Numbered from the stretch's first letter, positions 50,944 to 61,578 are shown. The stretch: DNA of 64,000 nt from Sulfuritalea sp. (GCA_022842325.1 JALHPU010000001.1:1-64000), one strand, 5' to 3'. Notes: generated from the letters alone by a model not told the origin. Numbers and translations are program-made.

Positions 50944-52620
50944 ATGCCGGCCAATTGCGCGATCGATTTTTATCCCTCTTCGTTTTCCAGCCGCGGACCG
51001 CAGCTGATGGGGCTGAACGCCGCCAACGAGGGGTTTCTCGACGGCTTCGTGCGCCATGCCCGGGTGGATGGGCTGTTTGCCCACACCCGCAGCGGCGAGG
51101 AGTTTGCGGCTTTCGGCAATATCGTCGGCGCGGCCCGCGGCGCCGGGTTCCCGATCAGCCGCATCGCTCCGGGCGACAACGCGGCGCTGGGCCGGGTCGG
51201 TGCGCTGCTGCATCCCTTCCCCGGATTCGGTCCGCTGGCGTGGAACCGCCGCTTCGGCGACTCGCGCGCCTATTCGCTGCTGGGCATCACGCATACCACC
51301 GCCACCCATGCGGTGATGGATTCGATCGGCAACCTGCTGGTGGCGCCGATCGAGCCGTGGGATGCGGTGGTGTGCACCTCGACGGCGGTGCGCGGCACTT
51401 ACGAGCGGGTGCTCGATCATTGGCAGGACTACCTGGCGAGCCGGCTCGGCGCCAGCCGCCTGCCGCGGCCGGAGCTGCCGATCATTCCGCTGGGCGTGGA
51501 TACGGCGAGATTCGCCGACGGGGCCGCCGCCGCGGCGGCGCGGACAAGGCTGCGCGAACGCCTGGGAATCGGCGTGGACGATGTGGTGGTGCTCTGGATG
51601 GGACGCTTCAACCATGCCGCCAAGGCCCATCCGATACCGGCCTGCCTGGTGCTGGAAGGGCTGGCACGGCAGGTGCCGGCGCGCATCGTGCACCTGCAGG
51701 CCGGATGGTTCGCCGATGCCGGGATGGAAAATGGCTTCAAGGAGGCGGCGCAAACGCTGGCACCGAGTGTGCGCCAGATTTACGTGGATGGCCGCGAGCC
51801 GGATGTTCGTCGCGATGTCTGGGCCGCGGCGGATATCTTCATGTCGCTTTCCGACAATCTGCAGGAGACCTTCGGGCTGACGCCGATCGAAGCGATGGCG
51901 GCCGGCCTGCCGGTGGTGGTCAGCGACTGGGATGGCTATCGCGACACGGTGCGCGACGGCATCGACGGCTTTCGCATTGCGACGACGATGCCCGCGGCCG
52001 GCGCCGGCGAGGACCTGGCGCTGGGTTACAGCTCGGGCGCCCTGCCCTACGGCGCGTATTGCGGCGTGACCAGCCAGATGGTCAGCGTGGACCTGCAACG
52101 CTGCGTGGAGGCGCTGGTCGCGCTGGCGCGGGATGCCGGGCTGCGCCGGCGCATGGGCGATGCCGGACGCCAACGCGCGCGCGAACTGTTCGACTGGCGC
52201 TGCGTGATTGACCAGTATCAGGAGCTTTGCGGGACGCTGGCGCAGATTCGCGCGCGGGGCGAATCCGCGGCACCGCGACAGCCCGGGCGACCGGCCTGCG
52301 CCCTGCGCGGCGACCCGTTCGAGGTATTCGCGGCCTATCCAAGCCGAACGCTGGCAGCCGGATCGCGCCTGGATATCGCCGATGCCGCAGCCGCCGGACG
52401 CATCGGGGTGCTGCACGAGCAGGACTTGAATCGATTTTCGGCGCCCTGGCGCCTGTCGGCGGAGGACATGCGCGCGATCGTCCGGACCATCGCCGCGCGG
52501 CCGGGGGTGACGGTAGACGAACTGGGCCATGGGCTGGACCAGCGACAGCGACTGGCGCTGGTTCGCACATTGGCATGGTTGTTGAAGATGGGGGTGCTGG
52601 TAATTTCGGCGCCGGATTGA
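50944..52620 (+). CDS. GT4-family glycosyltransferase with C-terminal winged-helix-like extension
   Basis: A 558-residue GT-B protein. VVLWMGRFNHAAKAHPIPA begins the donor half; ARIVHLQAGWF, AADIFMSLSDNLQETFGLTPIEAMAAGLPVVVSDWDGYRDTV gives the GT4 signature (E-x7-E). The last 85 residues (RFSAPWRLSAEDMRAIV... ALVRTLAWLLKMGVLVI) form a small helical, winged-helix-like tail not normal for the family. The ATG at 50944 is chosen; a GTG 3 bases upstream is in frame. Its product may act on the glycan or the adhesin locus. Confidence 0.82.
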   Translation: MPANCAIDFYPSSFSSRGPQLMGLNAANEGFLDGFVRHARVDGLFAHTRSGEEFAAFGNIVGAARGAGFPISRIAPGDNAALGRVGALLHPFPGFGPLAWNRRFGDSRAYSLLGITHTTATHAVMDSIGNLLVAPIEPWDAVVCTSTAVRGTYERVLDHWQDYLASRLGASRLPRPELPIIPLGVDTARFADGAAAAAARTRLRERLGIGVDDVVVLWMGRFNHAAKAHPIPACLVLEGLARQVPARIVHLQAGWFADAGMENGFKEAAQTLAPSVRQIYVDGREPDVRRDVWAAADIFMSLSDNLQETFGLTPIEAMAAGLPVVVSDWDGYRDTVRDGIDGFRIATTMPAAGAGEDLALGYSSGALPYGAYCGVTSQMVSVDLQRCVEALVALARDAGLRRRMGDAGRQRARELFDWRCVIDQYQELCGTLAQIRARGESAAPRQPGRPACALRGDPFEVFAAYPSRTLAAGSRLDIADAAAAGRIGVLHEQDLNRFSAPWRLSAEDMRAIVRTIAARPGVTVDELGHGLDQRQRLALVRTLAWLLKMGVLVISAPD

Positions 52621-52642
52621 ATGGCGGGAGCGGTGATGCTTT

Positions 52643-52745
52643 TCTGTAGGAGCCAGCTTTGCCGGCCCCCGAAGGGGAATCCCCGGCATGCAAAACACTG
52701 GCGAACTGGACGGCGGCATCGCGAGCAAGCTCGTTCCTAAGGGTG
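52643..52745. repeat. Family B elements between glycosyltransferase and ParDE genes
   Basis: A diverged copy (CTGTAGGAGCCAGC, 52643-52666) is followed by a near-perfect CATCGCGAGCAAGCTCGTTCC at about 52715-52738. There is no gene between 52621 and 52752. Confidence 0.78.
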
Positions 52746-52752
52746 GGACGGC

Positions 52753-52791
52753 TTGCGACTTAGCCAACGCATCAGTATGATTGCTACTGAT
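52753..52791 (+). promoter_or_regulatory. Promoter and palindromic operator of the parDE-like module
   Basis: TTGCGA (52753-52758) and TATGAT (52776-52781) are 17 bases apart. They overlap an inverted repeat ATCAGTA-N7-TACTGAT (52771-52791), a probable antitoxin binding site. Confidence 0.7.
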
Positions 52792-52812
52792 TAATTTTGA
52801 TTGGAGGTCGCC

Positions 52813-53082
52813 ATGTCCCAGGCTGCAACCAAGGTGCTCACCGCGCATGTTCCGCTGCCTCTCGCTGAAAAGGTCGACCAGATTGCCGCGCGCCTGGAGC
52901 GATCGCGAGGGTGGATCGTCAAGCAGGCGCTATCCGCCTGGATCGACCAGGAGGAAGAACGCAGCCGCCTGACCCGCGAGGCGTTGGCCGACGTCGACGC
53001 CGGCCGTGTCATCGATCATCAGGCCGTGCAGGCTTGGGCCGATAGCTTGAGCACGCCCGATCCGCTGTCGGTGCCGCGCTGA
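52813..53082 (+). CDS. RHH/ParD-like antitoxin
   Basis: An 89-residue ribbon-helix-helix antitoxin. VLTAHVPLPLAEKVDQIA begins the RHH strand and helix, then ARLERSRGWIVKQALSAWI. The C-terminal tail is acidic. The ATG at 52813 has GGAGGT four bases upstream. The stop overlaps the toxin start (TGATG). Confidence 0.87.
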   Translation: MSQAATKVLTAHVPLPLAEKVDQIAARLERSRGWIVKQALSAWIDQEEERSRLTREALADVDAGRVIDHQAVQAWADSLSTPDPLSVPR

Positions 53083-53357
53083 TGGAGTTGAAATGGACCG
53101 GCAAGGGCTTGTCCGATCTGGCGCGGCTGTACGATTTTCTGGCGCCGGTGAATCCTGCCGCTGCCGCGCGCGTGGTTCTTTCGCTGACTGCCGCACCCTC
53201 GGGTTTGCGCGCCAATCCACGCATCGGCGAGCGCCTCGAAGAATTCGATGCGCGCGAAGTGCGCCGCATTATTGTCGGCAATTACGAAATGCGTTACGAA
53301 ATACAGGGCGACATTATTTATATTTTGCGCATCTGGCATACTCGTGAAGATCGATAG
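53082..53357 (+). CDS. RelE/ParE-type toxin
   Basis: A 91-residue RelE/ParE protein. LKWTGKGLSDLARLYDFL forms the N-terminal helices; VRRIIVGNYEMRYEI and IIYILRIWHTREDR are the ParE beta-strand and C-terminal tail. Immediately coupled to the antitoxin. Target (gyrase or ribosome-bound mRNA) not decided by sequence. Confidence 0.88.
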   Translation: MELKWTGKGLSDLARLYDFLAPVNPAAAARVVLSLTAAPSGLRANPRIGERLEEFDAREVRRIIVGNYEMRYEIQGDIIYILRIWHTREDR

Positions 53358-53464
53358 GCGCCGCTACCGATGACTTCGGCGTGGCTGCGGTTCCCGCGTC
53401 CCGGGCTGAACCACTATACTTCCGGCCTGCATACGCACGCTGATGGCCCGTTAACCAAGCACCC

Positions 53465-55156
53465 ATGACATCCCCACCCCGATTCCTGCTGTTGGCTCCG
53501 ATCAAGCGCTGGCTGGGCTTTGCCTGGTTCCTGAGCTTTTTCATCAATTTCTTCATCCTGGCGACGCCGATCTACATGATGCAGGTGTTCGACCGGGTGC
53601 TGGTGGGCGGCAACCTGCATACGCTCGGCATGTTGACGCTGATCACGGTGGTGATGGTGGCGGCACAGACGTTCTTCGACCTGATCCGCTCCAGCCTGCT
53701 GTCGCGCGCTGGCTATGTGCTGGAGCAGGACCTGGGGCCGCAGGTACTGGACCGGGTGCATGATTTCCAGCTGCAGGCGCAGTCGGGACGCGGCGCGGAA
53801 ATGATGCGCGACGTGTCGACGCTGCGCAATTACGTGGCCAGCCCGCATCTGCTGTCGATTTTCGATTCGCCCTGGGCGCCGGTGTTCACGGCGCTGATTT
53901 TTGCGTTTTCGTGGGTGCTGGGGGTGGTGACGCTGGTCGGCATCGCAATATTGCTGGCGCTGGCGCTGCTCGACGAGCGGGTGACTTTCGATTCATTCAC
54001 GCGCGCCAACGTGGCGGCGGCGAAGGCGCAGCAGATGGCGGTGACTTCGGTGCGCAATGCGGAGATCGTCCATGCCCTGGGCATGAAGCCGGCGATGCTG
54101 AAGCTGTGGCAGGACCTGGCGGAGAAGGCGCTGGGCCAGCTCAAGTTCGCGCTGGATCGCTCGCACGGGATCGTGGCGGCCACCAAGGCGACGCGCACGC
54201 TGATCCAGGTGGCGATGCTGGGCGTCGGCGCCTGGCTGGTGATTTCGCAGAATCTTTCGCCGGGCATCATGATCGCGGCGACGATCATCGTGGCGCGCGC
54301 AATCGGCCCGGTGGAAACGGCGATTTCCGGCTGGAAGGGCTTTGTCGAGGCGCGCAATGCCTATGCCCGGCTGGAGGCGCTGCTGATCAAGAACGCGCCC
54401 GCCGCCGACGCCACCACCGAAGTGGCGCTGCCGGCGATCGAGGGCGCCATCGAAGCCGAGCAGGTGAGCTTCGGCTTCGGCCCGAATGCGATGCTGTTTT
54501 CGGGTGTCTCGGTCCGGCTCGAAGCGGGACAGGCGCTGGGTCTGGTAGGGCCGAGCGGCGCCGGCAAATCGACGCTGGCGCGCATCATGCTGGGGCTGGT
54601 GCCGCCGGTGCAGGGCAAGGTGCGGCTCGACGGCTACGACGTGCGGCAGTACGAGCGCAGCGCGCTGGGCATGCAGTTGGGCTATCTGCCGCAGGACGTG
54701 GAGCTGTTCGCCGGCACCCTGGCGCAGAACATCGCCCGCATGCAGGACCCCGCCGAGCATTCCGAGGAAATTACCCGGGTCAGCGAACTGGTGGGACTGA
54801 CGCCGCTGGTGGCGCGTCTGCCGGGGGGATTTCAGGCGATGCTGACGGAGAGCGGCCTGAATCTTTCGGGCGGGCAGCGGCAGATGGTCGGGCTGGCGCG
54901 TGCCTTGTTCGGCGCGCCGAAGCTGATCGTGCTCGACGAACCGGATGCCAACCTGGACCAGACCGGGAAGGAGCAGTTGCTGAAGCTGCTGACCGAAATT
55001 CGCGAAAAGCGCCTGGCGACCCTGATCGTCATTTCGCATACGCCGGCGCTGGTCGATCGCATGGACCGCCTGCTGCTGCTGCAGGACGGCACGGCCAAGC
55101 AGCTGGCGCGCCAGCCGCGGGCTGCAGCGCCGGAACCGAAGGCCCTGTCCGCATGA
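53465..55156 (+). CDS. Type I secretion ABC transporter (PrtD-like)
   Basis: A 563-residue fused membrane/ATPase protein of the PrtD group (type I secretion without a C39-like domain). The N-terminal half has about six hydrophobic segments. The ATPase half has Walker A GPSGAGKST (around residue 361), the signature LSGGQRQMVGLARAL (around 467), Walker B KLIVLDEPDANLD (around 486) and the H-loop VISHTPALVDR. It would energise export of the adhesin at 35194-46455. It starts 107 bases after ParE and ends 19 bases before the membrane-fusion gene. Confidence 0.92.
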   Translation: MTSPPRFLLLAPIKRWLGFAWFLSFFINFFILATPIYMMQVFDRVLVGGNLHTLGMLTLITVVMVAAQTFFDLIRSSLLSRAGYVLEQDLGPQVLDRVHDFQLQAQSGRGAEMMRDVSTLRNYVASPHLLSIFDSPWAPVFTALIFAFSWVLGVVTLVGIAILLALALLDERVTFDSFTRANVAAAKAQQMAVTSVRNAEIVHALGMKPAMLKLWQDLAEKALGQLKFALDRSHGIVAATKATRTLIQVAMLGVGAWLVISQNLSPGIMIAATIIVARAIGPVETAISGWKGFVEARNAYARLEALLIKNAPAADATTEVALPAIEGAIEAEQVSFGFGPNAMLFSGVSVRLEAGQALGLVGPSGAGKSTLARIMLGLVPPVQGKVRLDGYDVRQYERSALGMQLGYLPQDVELFAGTLAQNIARMQDPAEHSEEITRVSELVGLTPLVARLPGGFQAMLTESGLNLSGGQRQMVGLARALFGAPKLIVLDEPDANLDQTGKEQLLKLLTEIREKRLATLIVISHTPALVDRMDRLLLLQDGTAKQLARQPRAAAPEPKALSA

Positions 55157-55175
55157 AGCCGAACCCGGATTTGCC

Positions 55176-56510
55176 ATGACGCCAGAGACACCCAGCACAA
55201 TTTCCGAGCAGAGTTTCTCGCTTCCCGATACCGAGCGCGAGCTGAAGCGCCTGGTACGCGTTGCCGCCATTGCGCTGGCGGTGACTTTCGGCATCGGCGG
55301 CCTGTGGTCGGTGCTGGCGACGCTGTCGGGTGCGGTGATCGCGCAGGGCGTGATCAAGGTCGAGGCCAATACCAAGCTGGTGCAGCATCTGGAAGGCGGC
55401 GTGGTGCGCCGCATCCTCGTGAAGGACGGCGACCGCGTGGCGGCCGGGCAGCCGGTGGTCGAGCTCGAAGACACCGAGGCCAGCGCATCGCTGTCGATCG
55501 TGAACGATCAGCTCGACGCGGAACTGGCCAAGCTGGCGCGGCTGCAGGCGGAGATCGACAATGCGCAGCGCATCCGCTTTCCGGATGCGCTGCTGGCGCG
55601 CAAGAGCGATCCCAGCCTGCAGCGCATCCTGCAGCGCGAGGAGGACCATTTCAAGGCGCGCCATGCGCTGGTGCGCGAACAGATCGCCAAGCTAAACGAG
55701 CAGCGGCAGCAGGCCGAGGCGGAGATCGCCAGCTACGACCGGCAGATGGTGGCGGCCGAGGCCTCGCTGGGCTACCTGCGTGACCAGCAGAAGTCCTACC
55801 AGGGGCTGGTCGAGAAGAACTTCATCGCTCCGGCACGGATGCTGGATGTGCATCGTTCGGTATCGGAAAAGGAAGAAAAGAAGTTCGAGTACGAGGCCTT
55901 GCGCTCGCAGGCGCGGCAGAAACTTTCCGACGTGCAGTTGCGGTTGAGCCAGGTGACGACCAACCGCTATGCGGAAAATTCGCGCGACATGGTGGAGACG
56001 CAGACGCGCATCCTCAACCTGCAGGAGCGCCAGCTGCCGTTCAAGGACAGCCTGAAGAAGCGCATCCTCACGGCGCCGGCCAGCGGCACGGTCAATGCCA
56101 CGCGAATCCATACCGAAGGCGGCGTGGTCGGTCCGCGCGAAACCATCCTGGAAATCACGCCGGATACGTCGTCGATGATCGCCGAGACGCGGGTAAGTCC
56201 CGGCGATATCGACGAGGTTCGCGTCGGGCAGATGGTGGAAGTGGAGTTCAGCGGCATGAACCGCCGCGTCACGCCGCTGATCCACGGCCGGGTGGCGATG
56301 GTGTCGTCGGACCTGATTACCGATCCGGCGAATGCCCAGGTCAAGTATTTCACGGTGCACATCGAGCTGAAGCCCGAGGCTCAGCTGAATTTCGAAGTAA
56401 GGCCCGGCCTGCCGGTGGCGGCCTACATCCAGACCCGCATGCGCACGCCGCTTGACCTGTGGCTCGATCCGCTGATCGGCGGGATACGCAAGGCGATGCG
56501 GGAGACCTGA
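55176..56510 (+). CDS. Type I secretion membrane fusion protein (HlyD/PrtE-like)
   Basis: A 444-residue HlyD-family adaptor. A single N-terminal membrane segment (IALAVTFGIGGLWSVLATL) is followed by a beta-barrel beginning QGVIKVEANTKLVQHLEGGVVRRI, long coiled coils (EQIAKLNEQRQQAEAEI, LRDQQKSYQGLV) and the C-terminal VGPRETILEITPD and LNFEVRPGLPVAAYIQTR, typical of PrtE/AprE. It links the ABC transporter to a TolC-like pore, which is not in the window. Confidence 0.92.
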   Translation: MTPETPSTISEQSFSLPDTERELKRLVRVAAIALAVTFGIGGLWSVLATLSGAVIAQGVIKVEANTKLVQHLEGGVVRRILVKDGDRVAAGQPVVELEDTEASASLSIVNDQLDAELAKLARLQAEIDNAQRIRFPDALLARKSDPSLQRILQREEDHFKARHALVREQIAKLNEQRQQAEAEIASYDRQMVAAEASLGYLRDQQKSYQGLVEKNFIAPARMLDVHRSVSEKEEKKFEYEALRSQARQKLSDVQLRLSQVTTNRYAENSRDMVETQTRILNLQERQLPFKDSLKKRILTAPASGTVNATRIHTEGGVVGPRETILEITPDTSSMIAETRVSPGDIDEVRVGQMVEVEFSGMNRRVTPLIHGRVAMVSSDLITDPANAQVKYFTVHIELKPEAQLNFEVRPGLPVAAYIQTRMRTPLDLWLDPLIGGIRKAMRET

Positions 56511-56512
56511 GG

Positions 56513-56541
56513 CTGCATCGCAAGCAAGTTCGCTCCTACGA
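56513..56541. repeat. Diverged family B palindrome between convergent genes
   Basis: GCATCGCAAGCAAGTTCGCTCC followed by TACGA lies between the HlyD-like gene and the convergent glycosyltransferase gene and may act as a terminator-like element. Confidence 0.7.
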
Positions 56542-57771
56542 GGTCCGGGTTTGCAGCAAGGCCAATTGGCGCGGCAGGCATACGGTATGCAGGTCGTAAC
56601 CGTCGATGATGGTCTGGCGCGCGGCAGCGCGAATCGGGATCAGTTGAGCACGCTGCTCAATGGCTTGCGCCAGCATTTCGGCCAGCGCCCGGTGGTCGAA
56701 GAAATCCGCCAGCCAGCCGTTTTCGCCGTGCCGGATGACTTCCGCGACCGGAGCGGTATTTGACGCGACCACCATGCAGCCGGCGGACATGGCCTCGAGC
56801 AAGGACCACGATAGTACAAATGGGTAGGTCAGGTAGGCATGTACGGTGGATATCTGCAACAGACGCAAATAGTCGGCGTAGGGAATGCGGCCAAGGAAAT
56901 GTACCCGCGCGGGATCGAGCTGGCCACGGACTTCGTCCTGCAGCATCTGCCGCCACGTCTTGCCACCTGCCGGCTTGCTGCCATAACTGACCTGGTCGCC
57001 GCCGACGATAAGCACCCTCGCCTTCGGTCGCTCCCTGAGCAGGGCTGGCAACGCGCGCATGAAGATGTGGAACCCGCGATAGGGCTCCAGGTTGCGCGCG
57101 ACATAGGTAACGATTTCATCTGCTTCACCAAGGGTTATGCCCGCCCTGGCGAGAGTGATCCGTGCTGTTGCATCGGGTGTCACCAGGCGGGTATCGATGC
57201 CATCATGCACGACTCGGATGCGAGGCTGGACGATGTCGGGAAAGCGGCTTTGCTGCCAGCGCGTCGGCGCCAGCAGCAGTTCCGCATTTTCCATGCTCAT
57301 CAATTGCGTGGTGTTCTTGATCCGGAGGCGAAACGCGTCGTCGGCGGCCGGCGGGAATTCAGGGTCGAAGCCGACGTCGGCGCCGTTTGCATGATAGAAG
57401 TATTCGGCATGGAGGATCAGCCTGGCTGCGGGAAATACGTCAGGGACGAACAGCGACTCGCCCCAGCCCGGATGGGCAACCACGAGATCGGGCCGGAACC
57501 CCTCGGCCTTGAGCTGCGACGCAATGCGCGCGCACTGCAGGCCGCGATGAATGGCTGCTTCGTAGCCCTGCAGATAGCGGTGGCTCGAGGTACCCGCCGG
57601 CGGCGGCGCAGGGTAAGGGCGGAGCTCGATTCGCGGGTGCAGGCCGGTGGCCCGCTTGAGGTTGCCGGCGTCACCAATAGCGACGACCTTGTGCGCCGGA
57701 TCCGCGGCGATATGGGCGGCAATGTGGCGGAACTGCGCCGGGAAATTCTGGTGAAGCAATAGAAGGTTCAT
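56536..57771 (-). CDS. GT4-family glycosyltransferase (Glyco_trans_4_3-like N-terminus)
   Basis: A 411-residue GT-B protein starting LLLHQNFPAQFRHIAAHIAA, the HQNFPGQFRHL pattern of a GT4 subgroup. The donor half has ETARNLEPYRGFHIFMRALPALL-like spacing: VARNLEPYRGFHIFM, VLIVGGDQVSYG, YPFVLSWSLLEAMSAGCMVVAS. It is convergent with the secretion genes and upstream of tviB in the same direction across an 83-base gap. Sugar specificity is unknown. Confidence 0.87.
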   Translation of the reverse strand: MNLLLLHQNFPAQFRHIAAHIAADPAHKVVAIGDAGNLKRATGLHPRIELRPYPAPPPAGTSSHRYLQGYEAAIHRGLQCARIASQLKAEGFRPDLVVAHPGWGESLFVPDVFPAARLILHAEYFYHANGADVGFDPEFPPAADDAFRLRIKNTTQLMSMENAELLLAPTRWQQSRFPDIVQPRIRVVHDGIDTRLVTPDATARITLARAGITLGEADEIVTYVARNLEPYRGFHIFMRALPALLRERPKARVLIVGGDQVSYGSKPAGGKTWRQMLQDEVRGQLDPARVHFLGRIPYADYLRLLQISTVHAYLTYPFVLSWSLLEAMSAGCMVVASNTAPVAEVIRHGENGWLADFFDHRALAEMLAQAIEQRAQLIPIRAAARQTIIDGYDLHTVCLPRQLALLQTRTS

Positions 57772-57818
57772 CGCAGCTAATCGGCTGGCGGACTGAATTC
57801 CACCCGCCGAAACCAGAA

Positions 57819-57844
57819 AGTCGGCACCGGCGAGACGGCGGTTA
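57819..57844 (+). repeat. Family C repeat copy
   Basis: AGTCGGCACCGGCGAGACGG followed by CGGTTA, between the GT4 gene and the 3' end of tviB. Confidence 0.65.
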
Positions 57845-57854
57845 CTCGCACTGC

Positions 57855-59135
<1,281 letters not shown>

Positions 59136-59475
59136 GGCGGTTTGTGCGGGACGGTTTGGGTAGGGTGCGACGAAGCCTCACTATTCTATAAGGGTATGCT
59201 GCAACGAAGGGGCCGGCGGCGCAGAAAGTCGGCGCTGGCGGGACGGCGGCCCGGCAACAAAACTACAGGTTAGGGTGTTGGATTTGCGGCGGGCTGGCCG
59301 ACTGAAGTCGGGCCTGCGATTCGTTGCCGGCCCGGGGGATCAATTGAGGCCTGGAATTCGCCTGCTAATTCGCCATACTATTCATTGCCGTCTGTTTGCC
59401 AGATTGTATGGGATTAAAATTCGAGCTCCGGCCCCGATTTTTTGACCCCCGATAGCCACTGCATGACGTAATTCC
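59136..59475. other. Intergenic region with repeats, divergent promoters expected
   Basis: This 340-base gap between divergent tviB and the polymerase-type gene contains a family C copy (59227-59252) and one family A arm (about 59287-59312). The remainder is mixed GC, with an AT-richer stretch about 59370-59440. No open frame of note and no tRNA-like structure was seen. Confidence 0.7.
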
Positions 59476-60957
59476 TTGCCTTCCACGAACTCGATCTTCT
59501 ACGGCTTGCTGGCCCTGCTGGCATGGGCTCCGCTGCCTTTGGGCAGCAACCGGGCATGGGCCTGGCCGATACTGGCGATCGGCGGCGGCCTGTTGGCCAT
59601 GCTTTGGCTGGCAGGCTATCTGCGTGGTCACTTGGAGCTGCCAGCGGCTTTTCGCCGTGCGCGCTGGGCGTTGGCCGCCGGGGTGCTGTGGCTGTTGCTG
59701 CTCGGGCTGCAACTCGCTCCCCTGCCCCCCGGTTGGGTGCTGGCTCTTTCGCCGGCCGCCCACGAAGCCCATACCCTGGTTGCGGCGGCGATGGGCCGCC
59801 CGCTCGCCGCCACGCTGACTCTCAGCGTGGATCCGCATGCAACGCGGGATTTCTGGTTCAAGAGCGCGGCCTACGGCTGTGCCTTCTGCCTGACCTTGCT
59901 CACGGTGGATACGCGGCGACGGACGGAACTGCTGCTGAAGACGCTGGTGATTTCGGGAACCCTGCAAGCGATCTATGCCAGCGTGATGGTGCTGTCGGGA
60001 CTGGAGTATGGATTCTTCATCAAGAAACTCATCGGTCATGGCACTGCCACCGGCACCTTCGTCAATCGCAACCACTTGGCCGGCTACCTGAACCTTTGCC
60101 TCGCCGCCGGCATCGGCCTGATGATCGCCAAGCTGGGCGGCGAGGCGGTGTATAGCTGGCGGCAGCGGTTGCGCTCCATCGTGCGCCTGTTGCTGGGCGA
60201 GAAGACGCGGCTGCGCATCTATCTGATCGTGATGGTGATCGCGCTGGTGCTGACGCGCTCGCGCATGGGCAATACGGCGTTTTTCGCGGGTACGCTGATC
60301 GTCGGCGCCATCGGCCTGTTGCTGATGCGCAACGCCCCGCGCTCGACGATGCTGTTCCTGACCAGCCTGGTGGTGCTCGATATCCTGATCGTCGGCACCT
60401 GGTTCGGCGTGGATCAGGTGGCAAAACGCATCCAGCAGACGGAGGTCAGCACCACGACCGACAACCTCCTGCCCGCGGAACACCGGGACGAGGTAGACCA
60501 GCTGGCCCTGAAGTATGCCGGCGACTACTGGCTGACCGGATCGGGCGGCGGCACCTTCTACGTCACATTTCCCGCCTACAGCAGCAGCGGCGTGACCGGA
60601 TTCTACGACCACGCGCACAACGACTATCTGCAGTTGCTGACGGAAACCGGCGTGATCGGCCTGGGCCTGTGCGTTCTGATCGCGGGGCTGGCGGCCTGGC
60701 AGGCGCTGCGCGTCCTGCGCCGTCGCCACGACCCGCTGATGCGCGGCGCCGCTTTCGGCGTGGCACTGGCTATCTGTTGGCTGGCGATCCACAGTACGGT
60801 GGATTTCAACATGCAGATACCGGCCAATGCCTTCACCCTGACCGTGTTGCTGGCACTGGCCTGGGTAGCGGCCTCGGTGCGGAGCAAGGCTCAGGAAGCA
60901 CCGCAGGGCGTCGCTGAGCGCTCTTCGAGAAGGCAGACCAGGTCGGGCCGTTTGTAG
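59476..60957 (+). CDS. O-antigen ligase/polymerase-type membrane protein
   Basis: A 493-residue hydrophobic protein with about ten to twelve membrane segments. NRNHLAGYLNLCLAAGIGLM and VLTRSRMGNTAFFAG are Wzy_C/WaaL-domain signatures; the periplasmic loop ends FYDHAHNDYLQLLTETGVIGL, the ligase His/Asp motif. It probably polymerises or attaches the EPS. The apparent start is TTG at 59476; an ATG at 59463 gives an immediate stop, so no better start was found. It overlaps the convergent gene by 67 bases. Confidence 0.85.
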   Translation: MPSTNSIFYGLLALLAWAPLPLGSNRAWAWPILAIGGGLLAMLWLAGYLRGHLELPAAFRRARWALAAGVLWLLLLGLQLAPLPPGWVLALSPAAHEAHTLVAAAMGRPLAATLTLSVDPHATRDFWFKSAAYGCAFCLTLLTVDTRRRTELLLKTLVISGTLQAIYASVMVLSGLEYGFFIKKLIGHGTATGTFVNRNHLAGYLNLCLAAGIGLMIAKLGGEAVYSWRQRLRSIVRLLLGEKTRLRIYLIVMVIALVLTRSRMGNTAFFAGTLIVGAIGLLLMRNAPRSTMLFLTSLVVLDILIVGTWFGVDQVAKRIQQTEVSTTTDNLLPAEHRDEVDQLALKYAGDYWLTGSGGGTFYVTFPAYSSSGVTGFYDHAHNDYLQLLTETGVIGLGLCVLIAGLAAWQALRVLRRRHDPLMRGAAFGVALAICWLAIHSTVDFNMQIPANAFTLTVLLALAWVAASVRSKAQEAPQGVAERSSRRQTRSGRL

Positions 60958-61577
60958 CGCTTGAACAGTGCCATCAAGGCCGGCTTCTGGTTGGCCAGGC
61001 GCCATCCGCCCTGGGCACGGATGTTCCGCTCCAGCGTCTGCTGCATGGGTGCGGTGAGAACCTGCCAGGTAGCCACGCCGAGTTCGATGGCGAGCAATTG
61101 CAGCGCGGGCTCCCACGGGCCGCGGCGCAGGGCCTGTTCAAGTGCGGCCGAATATTCCTGATCGACTTCTCCCAGGCGGAATTTCATCAGTGCGACGTTG
61201 ACCCAGGCATGGCCGGAGGTCGGGCGCAGTTGCAGCACCTGACGAAAGCGTTCCAGCGCCTGCTGGCGCACGGCGCGGACTTCCGGATCATAGGGGTTGC
61301 CGCGCTCCACGCGAAAGGCATGGAAACGCCCGAGATCCTCAAGCAGATTCGGGTTCGATGGATCGAGATCGTGTGCCTTGGTCATTTCGGCCAGCATCGC
61401 ATCGAGTTTTGCTGCATCGGGCTGCAGCTTGCCGCTGCGCCAGAGATTGACGACGTATCGGGGTTCCTGCACCGCCACCTCGGCCAGACCGCGCTGAGCA
61501 GCCCAGTAGATGACCAAGGGCAGCATGACCAGCATGATCATGGCGAGAAAGCTGCCGGCGGAGTTCGGGCGGCTCAT
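60891..61577 (-). CDS. Membrane-anchored TPR-like protein (VpsP-like)
   Basis: A 228-residue protein with one N-terminal membrane segment (LAMIMLVMLPLVIYWAAQ) and TPR-like helices (HDLDPSNPNLLEDLGRFHAF, FRQVLQLRPTSGHAWVNVALMKF). It resembles VpsP-type proteins of EPS clusters, a family name I recall but cannot verify here. It overlaps the convergent ligase-type gene at the 3' ends and sits beside CpsB-type phosphatase. Confidence 0.6.
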   Translation of the reverse strand: MSRPNSAGSFLAMIMLVMLPLVIYWAAQRGLAEVAVQEPRYVVNLWRSGKLQPDAAKLDAMLAEMTKAHDLDPSNPNLLEDLGRFHAFRVERGNPYDPEVRAVRQQALERFRQVLQLRPTSGHAWVNVALMKFRLGEVDQEYSAALEQALRRGPWEPALQLLAIELGVATWQVLTAPMQQTLERNIRAQGGWRLANQKPALMALFKRYKRPDLVCLLEERSATPCGAS

Positions 61578-61578
61578 G

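Noticed and set aside
53358-53464. Possible small gene between ParE and the ABC transporter
   Set aside because: No frame longer than about 20 codons with a ribosome site; it is the likely promoter region of the transporter.
59365-61116. 583-codon open frame on the minus strand
   Set aside because: Antisense to the ligase-type gene and partly to the VpsP-like gene; no motif seen.
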